Below, piece after piece: positions 34,376 through 47,716 of a stretch of 64,000 nt of DNA. Numbering within the stretch: the first letter of the stretch is position 1; the number at the start of each line of letters is the position of its first letter. Source of the DNA: Rattus norvegicus (Eukaryota; Chordata; Mammalia; Rodentia; Muridae); contig NC_086034.1 in NCBI RefSeq assembly GCF_036323735.1, positions 39,980,439 through 40,044,438 of the forward strand, written 5' to 3'. Below the pieces are notes generated by a model. That model ran no database searches and was not told the DNA's origin. It saw nothing but the letters and a program-made list of their open reading frames with translations. A program made the translations under genes and the position numbers.

Positions 34376-34702
34376 GTGATGGTTTGTATATGCTCAGCCC
34401 AAGAAGTAGCACTATTAGAGGGTGTGGCCTTGTTGAAGTAGTCATGGTCTTTTTGGAGGTGTGTCACTGTGGGTGTGGCTTTAAGACCCTGGTGCTAGCT
34501 GCCTGGAAGTAAATATTCTGCTAGCAGCCTTCAGATGTAGATATAGAACTCTCAGTTCATTCTGTACCATGTCTGCCAGGATGCTGCCATGATGCTAATA
34601 GACTGAAATGCTGAACCTCTAAGCCATAATGTTGTCCTTTATAAGAGTTGCCTTGATCATGGTATCTCTTCATAGCAGTAAAACCCTAACTAAGCAGGCA
34701 TA
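34376..34702 (+). mobile_element. ORR1-like ERVL-MaLR LTR
   Basis: TGATGGTTTGTATATGCTCAG, CACTATTAGAGGGTGTGGCC, GGTGTGTCACTGTGGGTGTGG, CAGCCTTCAGATGTAGATA, GATGCTGCCATGATGC and AGCAGTAAAACCCTAACTAAG, in order. It carries a small extra repeat (TGGTCTTTTTGGAGG) compared with the neighbour at 31983. No internal ERV sequence. Confidence 0.85.
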
Positions 34703-35499
34703 TTATACCATTACTTCTAGGTTATCATACTTATGCAGCTGGTAACTTCCAAATATCAGTAGTACTATCTCTATTCTTGTATCTTATCTGAGAAAGGTGG
34801 AAGGAAGGATTGTTGACTCCCCCCTTTTTTTTGTAACAGTGAGAAAATTGACTCATATGTTTCATTGACTGCTTTAGTGGTGTTAGCATAACAGACTCAC
34901 CCATTAACTAGTAGAAAGCCTAGATAGTCTTGTTTCCTGATCTTTCAAGCCATTTTAAGACAGGCATAGAAAAACCACAAGGTTTCTGTTGCATATGTAT
35001 TATGATAATTTACATGAATTTACTTTGGGGTCCAAGGCCAAAGTAACTCCAACATAGAAATCAGGATGCCTAAAAGCACCATCATCACTGATTTTTCTTC
35101 TCTTTGCTTTGTCTTTATTAAATGATTACTTCTTACCAGCTAAAATAACCCTTAAATATTTTGCAAGCTATTGGACAATATTTTGTTATTGTGTTGCTTT
35201 TTACTGTATTTGAGGAATCATCACATGTCTATTTTATAGATTTAAACATCCAAAGACAGAGTTTCAATACCTGAGAATTATAAATAGGAGTGAGAGATTT
35301 CAATACCTCTTTAAAGTGACACTGTAATTTGTGCCTTGATCTAGAATAGTCTGGGATTTCAAAGTAAAGCTTGTGCCTTTAAATTTTCCTCAAGGAAGTT
35401 CTTTAGGGCCACACAGATTCAGGAGGAGGGATATAGACACATTGTTAGTATGGGAGTTTGTATTTGTTGTAGTAGATCAAAAGAGTATTTCATGGATTA
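34703..35499. other. AT-rich intergenic sequence
   Basis: Nothing recognised. Confidence 0.5.
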
Positions 35500-35655
35500 A
35501 CTTCAATTTCTAGTTCTCCTGCCTCTACCTCCCAAGTGCCTAAATAATAGCATTGTGTCATCATGGGTAATATATGGTTCTGGAAGGCAAATCCAGTACT
35601 TTGTCAATAATAAGCAAGCATTTTACTAACTGAGGTAATCTCCAGCTTTGCAAAT
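35500..35655 (-). mobile_element. B4-type (ID-B1 composite) SINE, minus strand
   Basis: Read on the minus strand it starts with a tRNA-like head (complement of TTTTACTAACTGAGGTAATCTCCAGC) and continues into a B1-like part (complement of CCTGCCTCTACCTCCCAAGTGC). The composite order is that of B4. Strongly diverged. Confidence 0.6.
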
Positions 35656-36839
35656 GGAAATGCTGAGTCTGTGTATGACTAATTGCATTGTCCTTTTTAG
35701 AGTGATTTTTGTTTCACTCATTGAGAGGATATAAGGCAGACTTTTCCCACTCTAGTTCTTGAATGGTCATAAAGGTAGCAGCCATTATCACCTATGAATT
35801 CACAGTGCAAAGGCACTCATTTTCTCAGTCATTCATGGTGATGATTCTCTAGCGTATATGATGGATAGATAAGCCTGTGGAAGAGTAGCTCTTATTTCCT
35901 CAGGTGATGGGATGAGATGAGAGCTGTATCCAAGCTGCATACTGCTTAGACTGAATCCAGAATATTTCTTTCTTTGTTCTAGCTATTCCTAGACCTAAGC
36001 ATGGAAGCTTCTAATCTTCTAAGCTAACCAATTTAATCTGGCTTCTCTCAGCTTCTCATTGAATTGCTCTCCTTGCCCTCAAATAAACTCTGAGAATTTG
36101 TTCTAATCCTCTTGTTCCTTCTTATTCTATGACTTCAACTGCTTTTGCTGAACAAACTGAATGGAACTAAACTCAACTACTCTGCATTGTCTCTTGCACT
36201 GACTGAACTGATTGAACTCTCCAGTCAACCTCTGTGCTACTCTTAAGTGACCTCTCTTTCCTGTCTCTTCTTGTAAGAATTGGGTAGATCCTATCTGGGA
36301 GCCATTCTGTCAAATCTTTCTCCGATTTGTCATTTTTTCTGCCACTCAACTTCACATCACATTAAAATATGAGTGCTTTCTTCTGCAAAGTAATTTTACT
36401 TTCGTTGTTTGGTATTAAATGTATGTACTAAGGGTGTGTCTGTATTCCAGACAGAGGGATTGAAAGTGTGTCATTGCAACCTGATCTCAGAGACCTAGAA
36501 GTTCTTTGCATGTGAACCCTTGTCAGAGCAGACATTTTGCTGGATTCAAATCCCTCTACATATTTGAATAATCTTCTGACATTTTTGCATTCATACAATA
36601 TATGTTCATGCTTTTCTATAAAAAACGAGATCTCTTCTAGTAGCAGGAATTTGGACCCACACTACTGACTGTTAGAATGTGGAATAGATGCATTCCAGAA
36701 ATATTTTCATTATGCGCTGTTTATGCATATTTCTAGGAGATACATGTTTGTGTTGGGTGATCATTCTGAATAAGGATATAAATACAAGACTAAAGAAAAT
36801 AAACATAAATTTAAAATATCAAAGAGTTGGCTATAGAAT
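35656..36839. other. Unassigned; 35940-36560 may be an old rodent LTR-like repeat
   Basis: Landmarks such as CTAAGCTAACCAATTTAATCTGG, CTCAAATAAACTCTGAGAAT, GACTGAACTGATTGAACTC and AGTGACCTCTCTTTCCTG look like a dispersed rodent repeat I have seen but cannot name with confidence. No coding frame. Confidence 0.3.
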
Positions 36840-36985
36840 CAACATAGTGGGTAAAAGTACATGAGTGCAATCACATGAATTTATGTAAAAGTTAAGTGAG
36901 AGAACTGACTCCACATGATTGTCCTCTGATCTGCATGCTTCCAAGACACATTATATACACACAATAATAATAAACATAAAATTTA
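36840..36985 (+). mobile_element. Possible degraded SINE 3' part
   Basis: GAGAGAACTGACTCCACATGATTGTCCTCTGATCTGCATG followed by an A-rich AATAATAATAAACATAAA tail resembles the 3' part of a rodent tRNA-derived SINE. The head is not clear. Confidence 0.45.
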
Positions 36986-37235
36986 AATATATGTATCAAT
37001 GGGAGGAAAGCAATTATATCATAAATCTCAAGCTTACATCTGTTTTGTGTTTTCTACCTCCACTTCTGGATACTCTATTTCTTGCCATGGACAATATAAA
37101 GTTATCACAGAATTATTCTTTTTATAATTTTTATTTTTATGTCCTTATTTTGAAATAAAATTATGCTCACATTTCAAACATGCGACACAATTCTCCTGGA
37201 AAATTCTTCTAATTTCTCCATATATAGCTTTGTTT

Positions 37236-37971
37236 TTTTTTTTTCATCTTTATTAACTTGGGTATTTCTAATTTACATTTCAATTGTTATTCCCTTTCCC
37301 AACACCCTCCTAAGCCAACATCCCCCTAACCCCTCTCCCTCACCTTACATATGGGTGTTCCCCTCCCCATCCGCCCCCCATTACCACCCTCCCTCCAACA
37401 ATCACGTTCACTGGGGGTTCAGTCTTGGCAGGAACAAGGGCTTCCCCTTCCACTGGTGCTCTTACTAGGCTATTCATTGCTACTCATGAGGTTGGAGCCC
37501 AGGGTCAGTCCATGTATAGTCTTTGGGTAGTGGCTTAGCCAACGGAAGCTCTGGTTGGCTGGCATTGTTGATCACATAAGGTCTCAAGATGCTTCAAGTT
37601 CCTTCAGTCCTTTCTAAGATTTCTTCAATGGGGGTCCTGTTCTAAGTTCCGTGGTTTAATGCTGGCATTTGCCTATGTATTTGCTGTATTCTGGCTGTGT
37701 CTCTCAGGAGAGATCTACATCCAGTTCCTGTCAGCCTAATCTTCTTTGCTTCATCCATCTTATCTAGTTTGGTGGCTGTTCATATATGGGCAACATGTGG
37801 GGCAGGCACTGGATGGATGTTCTTTCAGCCTCTGTTCTAAACTTTGCCTCCCTATTCCCTCCCAAGGGTATTCTTGTTTCCCTTTTAAAGAAGGAGTGAA
37901 GCATTCACATTTCAGCCATCCTTCATGAGTTTCATGAGTTCTGTGCATCTAGAGTAATTCGAGCATTTAAG
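37236..37971 (-). other. L1-5 3'UTR
   Basis: Contains the purine tract (sense strand) and the terminal ATTTCAATTGTTATTCCC block shared with the 28058 copy, rather than the ATTTAGAATGTTATTCCC form of L1-1, so it belongs to a slightly different sub-lineage. Confidence 0.82.
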
Positions 37972-40900
37972 CTAATATCCACTTATCAATGAGTGCATAC
38001 CATGTGTTTTTTTCTGTGATTGTGTTACCTCACTCAGGATGATATTTTCAAGTTCCATTCATTTGCCTATGAATTTCATAAAGTCATTGTTTTTGATAGC
38101 TGAGTAATATTCCATTGTGTAGATGTACCATATTTTCTGTATCCATTACTCTGTTGAAGGGCATCTGGGTTCTGTCCAGCTTCTGGCTATTATAAATAAT
38201 TCTGCTATGAACATAGTGGAGCATATGTTTTTGTTATATATGGGGCATTTTGGGGTATATGCCCAAGAGAGGTATAGCTGGGACCTCAGATAGCTCAATG
38301 TCCAATTTTCTGAGCAACCTTGAGACTGATTTCCAGAATGGCTATAGCAGTCTGCAATCCCATCAACAATGTAGAAGTGTTTCTCTTTCTCAAATCCTTG
38401 CCAGCATTTGCTGTCACCTGAGTTTTTGTTCTTAGCCATTCTGACTGGTATGAAGTGAAATCTCAGGGTTATTTTGATTTGCATTTCTCTTAAGACTAAA
38501 GATGTTGAACATTTCTTTAGGTGTTTCTCAGCCATTCAGCATTCCTCAGCTGTGAATTTTTTGTTTATCACTGAACCCCATTTTTGTATAGGGCTATTTG
38601 TCTCCCTGCAGTCTAACTATGTGAGTTCTTTGTATATTTTGGATATAAGCCCTCTATCAGTTGTAGGATTAGTAAAGATCTTTCCCCAATCTGTTGGTTG
38701 CCATTTTGTCCTAACCACCGTGTCCTTTGCCTTAAAGAAGCTTTGCAGTTTTATGAGATCCCATTTGTTGATTCTTGATCTTAGAGCATAAGCCATTGGT
38801 GTTTTGTTCAGGAAATTTTCTCCACTGTCCATGTGTTCAAGATTCTTCCCCACTTTTTCTTTAATTAGCTTGAGTGTATCTGGTTTGATGTGGAGGTCCT
38901 TGATCCACTTGGACTTAAGCTTTGTACAGGGTGATAAGCATGGATTGATCTGCATTCTAATACATACTGACCTCCACTTGAACCATCACCATTTGCTGAA
39001 AATGCTATCTTTTTTCCATTGGATGATTTTGGTTCCTTTGTCAAAAATCAAGTGACCATAGTTGTGTGGGTTCATTTCTGGGTCTGCAATTTTATTCCAT
39101 TGGTCTATCTGTCTGTCTCTGTACCAATACCGTGCAGTTTTTTATCACTTTTGCTCTGTATTACTGGTTGAGTTCAGGGATAATGATTCCCCCAGAAGCG
39201 CTTTTATTGTTGAGGATAGTTTTAGCTGTCCTGGGTTTTTTGTTATTCCAGATGAATTTGCAAATTGTTCTGTCTAACTGTCTGAAGATTTGGATTGGTA
39301 TTTTGATGGGGATTGCATTGAATCTGTAGATTGCTTTTGATAAATTGGCCATTTTTACTGTATTAATCTTGCCATTGCATGAGCATGGGAGATCTTTCTA
39401 TCTTCTGAGATCTTCTTCAACTTCTTTCTTAAGAGGCTTGAACTTCTTATCATACAGATCTTTCACTTTCTTGGTTAAAGTCACACCGAGGTATTTTATA
39501 TTACTTGGGATGATTAAGAAGGGTGTAGTTCCCTAATTTCTTTCTTGGCTTGTTCCTCCTTTGTGTAGAGGAAGGCTTCTAATTTAATTGAGTTAATTTT
39601 ATACCCAGCCACTTTGCTGAAGGTGTTTATCAGGTTTAGTAGTTCTCTGGTGGAACTTTTGGAATCACTTAAATATACTATCATATCATCTGCAAATAGT
39701 GATATTTCAACTTCTTCTTTTCCAATCTGTATCCCTTTGATCTCCTTTTGTTGTCTGATTGCTCTGGCTAGAACTTCAAGAACTATATTGAATAAGTAGG
39801 GAGAGAGTGGCAGCCTTTTCTAGTTCCTGATTTTAGTGGGATTGATTCAAGTTTGTCTCAAATTAGTTTAATGTTAGCTACTGGTTTGCTCTATATGGCT
39901 TTTACTATGTTTAGGTATGGGCCTGGAATTCTTATTCTTTTTAGGACTTTTATCACGAAGGGGTGTTGAATTTTGTCAAGTGCTTTCTCAGCATCTTATG
40001 AAATGATCATTTGGTTTTTATGTTTCAGTTTTTTTATGTAGTGGATTACATTGATGGTTCAGCATATATTAAACCATCCCTGCATGCCTGCAATTAAGCC
40101 TACTTGATCATGATGGATGATTGTTTTGATGTGCTCTTGCCAGAATTTTATTGAGTATTTTTGCTTCGATATTCATAAGGAAATTGGTCTGAAGTTCTCT
40201 TTTTTTGTTGGGTCTTTGTGTGGTTTAGGTATAAGAGTAATTGTGGCTTCATAGAAGAAATTCGGTAGCACTTCATCTGTTTCAATTTTGGGGAATAGTT
40301 TGGATAGTATTGGTATGAGTTCTTCTCTGAAGGTTTGATAGAATTCTGTACTGAACTCATCTGGACCTGAGCTCTTTTTGGTTAAGAGACCTTTAATGAC
40401 TGCTTCTATTTCCTTAGGAGGTATGGGGTTGTTTAACTGGTTTATCTGTTCCTGATTTAACTTCGGTACCTGGTATCTGTCTAGGAAATTGTCCATTTCC
40501 TGTAGATTTTCAAGTTTTGTTGATTATAGGCTTTTGTAGTAGGATTGGATGATTTTTTGAATTTCCTCTGAATCTGTAGTTATGTCTCCCTTTTCATTTC
40601 TGATTTTGTTAATTTGGACACACTCTCTGTGTCCTCTCATTAGTCTGGCTAAGGGTTTATCTATCTTGTTGATTTTCTCAAGGAACCAACTTTTGGTTCT
40701 GTTGATTCTTTGTATAGTCCTGTTTGTTTCTACTTGTTTGATTTCAGCTCTGTGTTTGAATATTTCCTGCCTTCTACTCCTCCTGGGTGTATTTGATTCT
40801 TTTGGTTCTAGAGCTTTTAGGTCTGCTGTCAAGCTGCTGATATATGATCTCTCCTGTTTCTTTCTGCAGGCACTCAGAGCTATGAGGTTTCCTCTTAGCA

Positions 40901-41785
40901 CAGCTTTCATTGTTTCCCTTAAGTTTGGGTATGTTGTACCTTCATTTTCATTAAATTCTAAGAAGTCTTTAATTTCTTTCTTTATTTTTTCCTTGACCAG
41001 GTTATCATTGAGTAGAGCATTATTCAACTTCCATGTATATTTGGGCGTTCTTCCCTTATTCTAGTTGAAGACCAGCTTTAGCCTCTAGTGATCTGATAGG
41101 ATGCATCAGATAATTTCTATCTTTTTGCACTTATTCAGGCCTGTATTATGACCCATGATATGGTCAATTTTGGAGAACGTACCATGAGGTGGTGAGAAGA
41201 AGATATATCCTTCTTTTTTAAGGATAGAGTATTCTATAAATATCTGTTAAGTCCATTTGGTTCATGACTTCCTTTAGTCTGTCTATGTTTCTGTTTAATT
41301 TCTGTTTCCATGGTCTGTCCATTGATGAGAGTGGGGTGTCGGAATCTCCTACTATTTCTGTGTGAGGCACAATGTGTGCTTTGAGCTTTTGAAAGGTTTC
41401 TTATACGAATGTAGGTACCCTTGTATTTGAAGCATAGGTATTTAGGATTGAGAGTTCATCTTGGTGGATTTTTCCTTTGATGAATGTGAAGTGTCCTTGC
41501 TTATCTTTTTTTGATGACTTGTGGGTGAAAATCGATTTTGTTCAATATTAGAATGGCTACTCCATCTTGCTTCTTCAGACTATTTTCTTGGAAAGTTGTT
41601 TTCCAGATTTTCTTTTTGAGGTTGTGTCTGTCTTTGTCTCTGAGGTGTGTTTCCTGTAGACAGCAGAATGCAGGGTCTTCATTGCATATCCAGTTTGTTA
41701 TTCTATGTTTTTTTATTGGGGAGTTGACTTCATTGACCTTGAGAGATATTAAGGAATAGTTACTGTTGCTTCCTGTTATATTCGT
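37972..41785 (-). pseudogene. L1-5 ORF2, broken
   Basis: N-terminal endonuclease frame 41839-41501 reads NYSLISLKVNEVNSPIKKHR then [19 protein letters not shown]. The frame then shifts several times. A 167-residue frame, 41027-40524, covers the linker ([20 protein letters not shown]). RT fingers are at 40496-40173 ([20 protein letters not shown]). The active-site FADDM codons are intact at 39696-39682, though the local frame is disrupted upstream and downstream. The C-terminal frame 38535-38146 contains ARSWTEPRCPSTE. The stop is at about 37972-37974. Frameshifts make it non-functional as a whole. Confidence 0.9.
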
Positions 41786-41844
41786 ATTTGGATGTGAGAT
41801 TATTTTTGGGTTCTTTTCTTCTCTTTGTTTTGTTGCCAAGACGA

Positions 41845-42919
41845 TTAGGTTCTTGCTTTTTCTAGGGTGTAGCTTGCCTCCTTATGTTGGACTTTACCAT
41901 TTATTATCCTTTTCAGGGCTGGATTTGTATAAATATATTGTGTAAATTTGGTTTTGTCATGGAATATCTTGGTTTCTCCATCTATGTTTATTGAGAGTTT
42001 TGCAGGATACATTAACCTGGGCTGGCATTTGTGTTTTCTTAGGGTCTGTATGACATCTGTCAAGGATCTTCTGGGCTTTCATAGTCTCTGGTGAGGAGCC
42101 TGGTATGATTCTGATAGGTCTGCCTTTAAATGTTACTTGACCTTTTTCCCTTACTGCTTTTAATATTCTTTTGTTGTTTTGTGCATTTGGTGTTTTGACT
42201 ATTAAGTTACGGGAAGAGTTTTTTTTTTTTTTTTTCTGGTCCAATCTATTTGGAGTTCTGTATGCTGTTTGTATGTTTATGGGCATCTCTTTCTTTTGGT
42301 TATGGATCTTTTTCTATAATTTTGTTGAGGATATTTACTGGTCCTTTGAGCTGGGAGTCTTCACTCTCTTCTATACCTATTATCCTTAGGTTCCATCTTC
42401 TCAATGAGTTTTGGATTTTTTTGTATGTTTTCTATCAGTAGCTTTTTCCGTTTTACATTACCTTTGACCATTGTGTTGATGATTTCTATGGAATCTTCTG
42501 CTCCTGAGAGTCTATCTTCTATCTCTTGTAATTTGTTGGTAATGCTTGTATCTACGGCTCCTTGTCTCTTCTATTGGTTTTCTATATCGAGGGTTGTCTC
42601 TATTTGTGCTTTCTTTATTGCTTCTATTTCCATTTTTTTAATTCCTTCAGCTGTTTCTTTGTGTGTTCCTGGAATTCTTTCAGGGATTTTTGTGATTCCT
42701 CTCTATAGACTTCTCCTTGTTTATTTATATTTTCCTTCATTTCTCTTTATGTCTTTCTTGATGTCCTTTATCATTATGATCAAATGTGATTTAAAAATCA
42801 AGGTCTTGCTTTCCAGAGTTTGTATATTCAGTGTTTGCTTTTGTGGGAGAATTGGGCTCCGATGATGCTATGTAGTCCTGGTTTCTGTTGCTTGGGTTCC
42901 TGTGCTTGCCTCTCACCAT
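41845..42919 (-). pseudogene. L1-5 ORF1, broken
   Basis: The start ATG is at 42919 (MVRGKH). The coiled-coil section is at about 42830-42600 with frame breaks. The RRM region is in frame 42286-41957 (MPINIQTAYRTPNRLDQKKK), interrupted by a T10-16 slippage-prone run near 42220-42235. The C-terminal domain is 42063-41845 (GETKIFHDKTKFTQYIYTNP). Length about 1075 nt as expected. Confidence 0.88.
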
Positions 42920-44043
42920 GAGGTTGTCTCTGATGTTACCTTGCTCTGCTATTTCTGACATTGGCTAGATCATCCTCTAGGCCTGTGTGTCAAGAGTACT
43001 AGAGACCTGTTTTCCTGTTTTCTTTAAGCCAGTTATGGGAACAGAGTGTTCGCTTTCAGGCATGTAGTCTTTCCTGTCTACTGCTCTTCAGTTTTTCCTG
43101 TGGGTGTGTGTCCTGAGTCTACCAGGAAGGCCGCTTCGAGCAGAAGAGTTTGTCTTACCTGTGGTCCCGAGGCTGAAGTTGTTCCTTGGGGCCTTCTTTT
43201 GTCTCTCTGTGAGGCTGGCAAAGAGGAGTACCTTAGCCACCTCTTCCGGGGGTCCAGTTCACTGGGGTCCCTGATGGCCTTAGGTGTTTTCCTCTGTATT
43301 CTGAAATGTGTGCAGAGTGTAGTCTCTTTTGGCTTCCCAGGTGTGTCTGCCCCTCTGAAGTTTAGCTCTCTCTTCCATGGGATTTGGATGTATGTTGCTG
43401 TAGATTGGGTCCCTTAAGGTCCAGGTGGTGTCTGGACCAAAGGGAGCCTGCTGTTTGAGTGCTCCTATATTCAGGTTCCCAGAGGTCCTGTACAGTTTCC
43501 TCTCGGGCAGGGGTGGGCAGTATTGGTGGTGTCTTCTGTTCTGCATCTCAGGAATGCCCACCTGTTGGGACTATGAGCTCTCTCTCCCAAGGGGTTTGGG
43601 AGCAGGGAGCTGTGGGCTGGGATCAGTGAGATTCAGGCTCCATCTAAAAACCAAAGTGTCCGGTCCCAGAGGAATTTTGCCTCTGTGTGTCCTGAGTCCA
43701 ACATGCAGTCACTTGGAGCAGAAAAGTTGGTCTTACCTGTGGTCCCACAGCTGAAGTTGTTCCTGGGGGGCTGCTTTTGAGCTCTCTTTGGGGGCTGCAC
43801 CCTGGAGGGCCTGCCCCGCCTTTTTCCAGGGCCCCTGTGCACTGGGGTCCCAGATGGTGTTAGGTGTTTTCCTCTGGAGTCAGAAATGTGGGCAGAGTGT
43901 GGCCTCTTCTGGCTTCCCAGGAGTCTCTGCCCCTCTGAAGTTTAGGTCTCCCGCCCACGGGATTTGGGTGCAGTGAGCTATAGACTGGGTCCCTTCATTT
44001 CCAATTGGTGTCTGGACCTCTGAGAACTTGCATCTTGAGTGCC
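42920..44043 (-). repeat. L1-5 5'UTR, two tandem monomers
   Basis: TAGGTGTTTTCCTCTG occurs at 43281 and 43861, giving a period of 580 bp. Both copies are followed by GGCTTCCCAGG and CTGCCCCTCTGAAGTTTAG. Also CTTACCTGTGGTCCC occurs near 43155 and 43732. The same ~585 bp unit is found in L1-1. Expected to hold the internal promoter of the element. Confidence 0.85.
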
Positions 44044-46378
44044 TAGCTCTGTTTTGTAATCACATTATATCTTATGACTTTTGAAAATACACCTTTGAGC
44101 AGACTCTAATTCTGTTCTCCTCTATTTGAGACTTTTAAATTCCATGTTTTAGAACATAATGTCAAACATAAAATAAACAAGAAAATATAATAGCACCTTC
44201 TTTCCTAATATAACCTGTTACCTCCAGCATGCTCATTGAGGACAATGAAGCAATTTCATGACTGATGACTCCTCACACTCCCACATCATCCTCAATGTTC
44301 TCAAATTCTATTCAGTATATGCAGTTGTATATTTATTCCTGGTGTTACAAAGGCATACGGTAGTTACCAATAGTTAAGAAAACCTCCATTTTGTAGTTTA
44401 TAATGTTCCTGTGGAAGAACATTCATTAACAACTTTTTCGTTGCCTTTCTTGATCCCTTTCATCACTATGCTTTTCAAAGAAAGAAGGAAGATATGCACA
44501 TAGAAGTGTTTGCAAAAATTTTATCACAGCATTAATCTTGTTAATCCTCATAGTGCCATAAGCCACAGTGAACTGAACATAATATGTAATTAAAGACTTT
44601 CTCTTGATAATGATGTATAATTGCCTTTTATTGTTTGAAAACATTAAAGGTCACCCTGTGAAAAGATGCCTTCCCTTTCTGTAGTTTTCAATCTTTCTGC
44701 TTTGTAATGTTTTATTTAGTTTATACTACAAAACTTAAAGAATTCATCTAGAAGTTTCTTTGCATCTAAATTGTTATCATTACATCAATTTTACTTAAGC
44801 TTTTGGTGAAACCATATAATAAAATATGAAAAAACTATTGTTCTAGAGTATGTAATTGCCAATTAAAATATTTTGTGAAGTGGAATATACACAAAATTTA
44901 TTTTTAAGTTAATCAGAATAGCAGGTTATTTCAAATTACAAAGTCAAAATACACTGAACTACTTGAATTTTATAGAAAATATTGATCATCAACAAAAGAA
45001 AGAAAACTGAATTAGTTAATAGAAATATGCCAATATTGACTTTACTTTATGTAAACTTTACATTCTTTATTTACAAAATAAATGAAAAATTTCTCATTTA
45101 ATCTAGGAACTCAAATATAAATTTTTAAATTCTGCAATAAATAATGAAGCTACCTTCTTTTTAATTGCTAAGATTAATATTTCAGCATGCTCAAACAACT
45201 TTAACTATTCTCTGCTTCCCTTCACACCCACCCTACCTTTCCAGCTATCATTTCTCTTTGATTTATATCCAATAGGACAGAACCTTTCAGCAATGCTTAT
45301 TCAAGTGTGTTTCATATTAACGATCTTAGCCTCCTAGAAATCCAATTACATATTCTTACATTTATCTCTGCTCTGTAATGAGTAGGGGTTGCATTAACCA
45401 TAGCCAAGAGTGGCTTATTCCACATTCACAAGCAAACTTGGCTGAAACTGTTCTAACTGTTATTCTTAGCACAAAACAACCAGAAAAAGTAATGAAATTA
45501 TTAATACAGTCATAGTACATTGAATTATAATATATGCATATGGCTGTATTAAAAGCAAAATATCATTTCACTGACCAATAAAGAAGATATCTATAGATTT
45601 ATTCAAACATATTTAAAGAATATATGGATGTTAATCATGTAAACTTAAGAAAATCTGTTACTTCGTATACTAATGAGAATTCCTTAATTTAAAACTGGCA
45701 TTGGAATTGTTTTCTAAAAGATACTCAAATATACAAAATAGAAGAAGTGGGGTTAAGAGAAATGGATTGTTGAATGGAATCAATCTCTCAGTATCGCCTG
45801 GGCTCTAAGTGCTGGATAGCCATCCAGGTGTTTACACCTGGATTGCATAATTTATCTGTAATGATCTCTTTTTCTAAAAAATATATCTTGATTGCAAAGA
45901 GACTGAACATTTGCTGGTCCTAAGCCTAACTTTAGCACTGACCCTAACCTTACTCTACTGCATAACTTGCTTTTGCGTGAACATTGGAACAGCTTACTTG
46001 CCTTGGGTTTCCCATACAGTCAGCTTTTACAGCCTAAACTAAATGCATATCTTGAAATGTAAATTATGTACTTTTCCTTGTCCTGACCCAGAATAATTCA
46101 TGTTGTATATGACAATACTTTGGAAATCTTTTGGTGAAAAAAGCCAACAGGTGAAAGCACCCTTAGATAACAAGTGTTCCATTAACTCTAGGAACATGAG
46201 GATATGGATTGCTAACATCTCAAGTTTTTCAAGTTGCAGTTCAATTAGAATCAGGAAAGTAATTTTTACTTTCTAAAATTCAAATACTTTTATTAAGTAT
46301 CCTTTATTTATTTCCCATGCAGTGTTTCTGTACTGTTTAATAAATATAGAGCAAATTCCTATGTTAGGACCAAGAAAG

Positions 46379-46379
<1 letters not shown>
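44044..46379. other. AT-rich intergenic sequence
   Basis: 2.3 kb without a repeat I can name and without a coding frame above background. A CAGGTGTTTACACCTG palindrome lies at about 45825-45840. Confidence 0.5.

Positions 46380-46428
<49 letters not shown>
46380..46428. repeat. (CT)n microsatellite
   Basis: About 24 uninterrupted CT units. Confidence 0.96.
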
Positions 46429-46431
<3 letters not shown>

Positions 46432-47716
46432 CCTTCTCTCTGTATTTCCAGTTGGACACAAGTCACAGAACTTGAGAGTTCAAATTTGGACTAATTTCAA
46501 ATGAACCAAAACATAAGTATCATTTTTATCTCCTCTGTGAAACACCAACACATTGATCCCAGGCAAGGAAAATCACACTACTGTGAAACTTGGAGAAAAT
46601 TTGAGGACATTATTCTAAATGAAAGAGGTCAATTACATAGGAAAAACACTACAATATTCCAGTAATCAATCTAAAGGAATAAATTTCACAGAAGCAAATA
46701 GAATAGTGACCTAACATAGCATTGTACTGGAGGAAATTAGGGATTTCCAGTTAATGTTTATAGAATTTCAACTATGCAGATAGCCAAGTTCCATGGATAT
46801 GCTGTTACCAACTTCCTAGATAACGATTTCCTATATGGTATTAAAACTCTGAGTGTTTGTAACTCATATTGTGTATCCTTTGTTTTTCAGGAGAAAATAC
46901 TCTTATAACTAAAAGAATTTAATTATAGTATTCTTAATTATTATTTATGTAAAATTTCATATCCATATTATTTCAAAATACTTTTAGGGAGATTTATATT
47001 TCTGAAGATTAGAAATAATGCTAAGTATGTTTGTGCAGTTCATTTCTTTTCAGTAACTGTATGAGGCTGCTAAAAATAGAATAGTCTTTCAAGGTTTAAT
47101 AACCTCCCAAGTAATGTTAAATTGGTACCTATTAAACTGGGAACTGTGTAATCAAAAGAGAATGGAATTCTGCCCTGTGAGGAATACAAAATAGCTCTCT
47201 AGGTAGACGATAAGAGCTAAAGAGTTACATAACCTTGAAAGATCATTATGGAGAATAAACTCTTCCCCTCTTTCTCTTTCTTTTCCTCACCTTCCCCATT
47301 CTTCCCTTTCTTCCTCTTTTTTTTTCTTTGGCAGCCAATTTTCCTAATATGAGAAATAATGTTAAATTTCAAACATGTATGGAAATTGCTTACATATAGG
47401 AACAACAACAGCAAGAAATTAATAGTTATCTCTGAGTAACTTTCCTACTGTCAGAAAGCACGACTGCAGCTGTTGTCCATTTAACACTTAGTTCAAGGAT
47501 AACAAAATTCACTGATATAATCTCTTCCAAGGAGATCATTGGATATGAAATTTGAATATTATATTTTTTATTTGCTTCTATATGTTTAAGGCATTGATAT
47601 GTTTCTATAAAAATAGCCTCAAATTTTATGGTATGCATTTTCAGTTTCTGTCTACTACAAAATTTTGGTTTGTTTTGATTTAACATAGATAGACTTTGAA
47701 TTCATAAAGTTCATTT
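46429..47716. other. AT-rich intergenic sequence
   Basis: Nothing recognised except a C/T-rich patch at about 47262-47332 (TTTCTCTTTCTTTTCC and similar). Confidence 0.5.

Larger units (their letters stand above)
37236..44043 (-). mobile_element. Full-length defective LINE-1 (L1-5), rat type
   Basis: Minus strand: repeated 5'UTR (44043-42920), ORF1 (42919-41845), ORF2 (about 41785-37972), 3'UTR with the C-rich plus-strand tract (37310-37395), and a T12 tail at 37232-37243. Total about 6.8 kb, a usual full length. An imperfect target duplication is plausible: TAGCTTTGTTTT at 37225-37236 and TAGCTCTGTTTT at 44044-44055, one mismatch. It is the most complete L1 here without internal duplications. 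Confidence 0.93.

Noticed and set aside
40582..41064. 160-residue plus-strand frame rich in hydrophobic residues
   Set aside because: Looks membrane-like but is antisense to L1-5 ORF2. The A-rich sense strand gives F/L/S-rich antisense peptides.
45825..45840. CAGGTGTTTACACCTG palindrome as a regulatory site
   Set aside because: A 16-bp near-palindrome with two E-box-like halves is expected by chance in 64 kb, and there is no gene nearby.
45930..45960. CCTAACTTTAGC / CCCTAACCTTACT, telomere-like words
   Set aside because: Only two or three degenerate CCCTAA-like words, with no tandem array.
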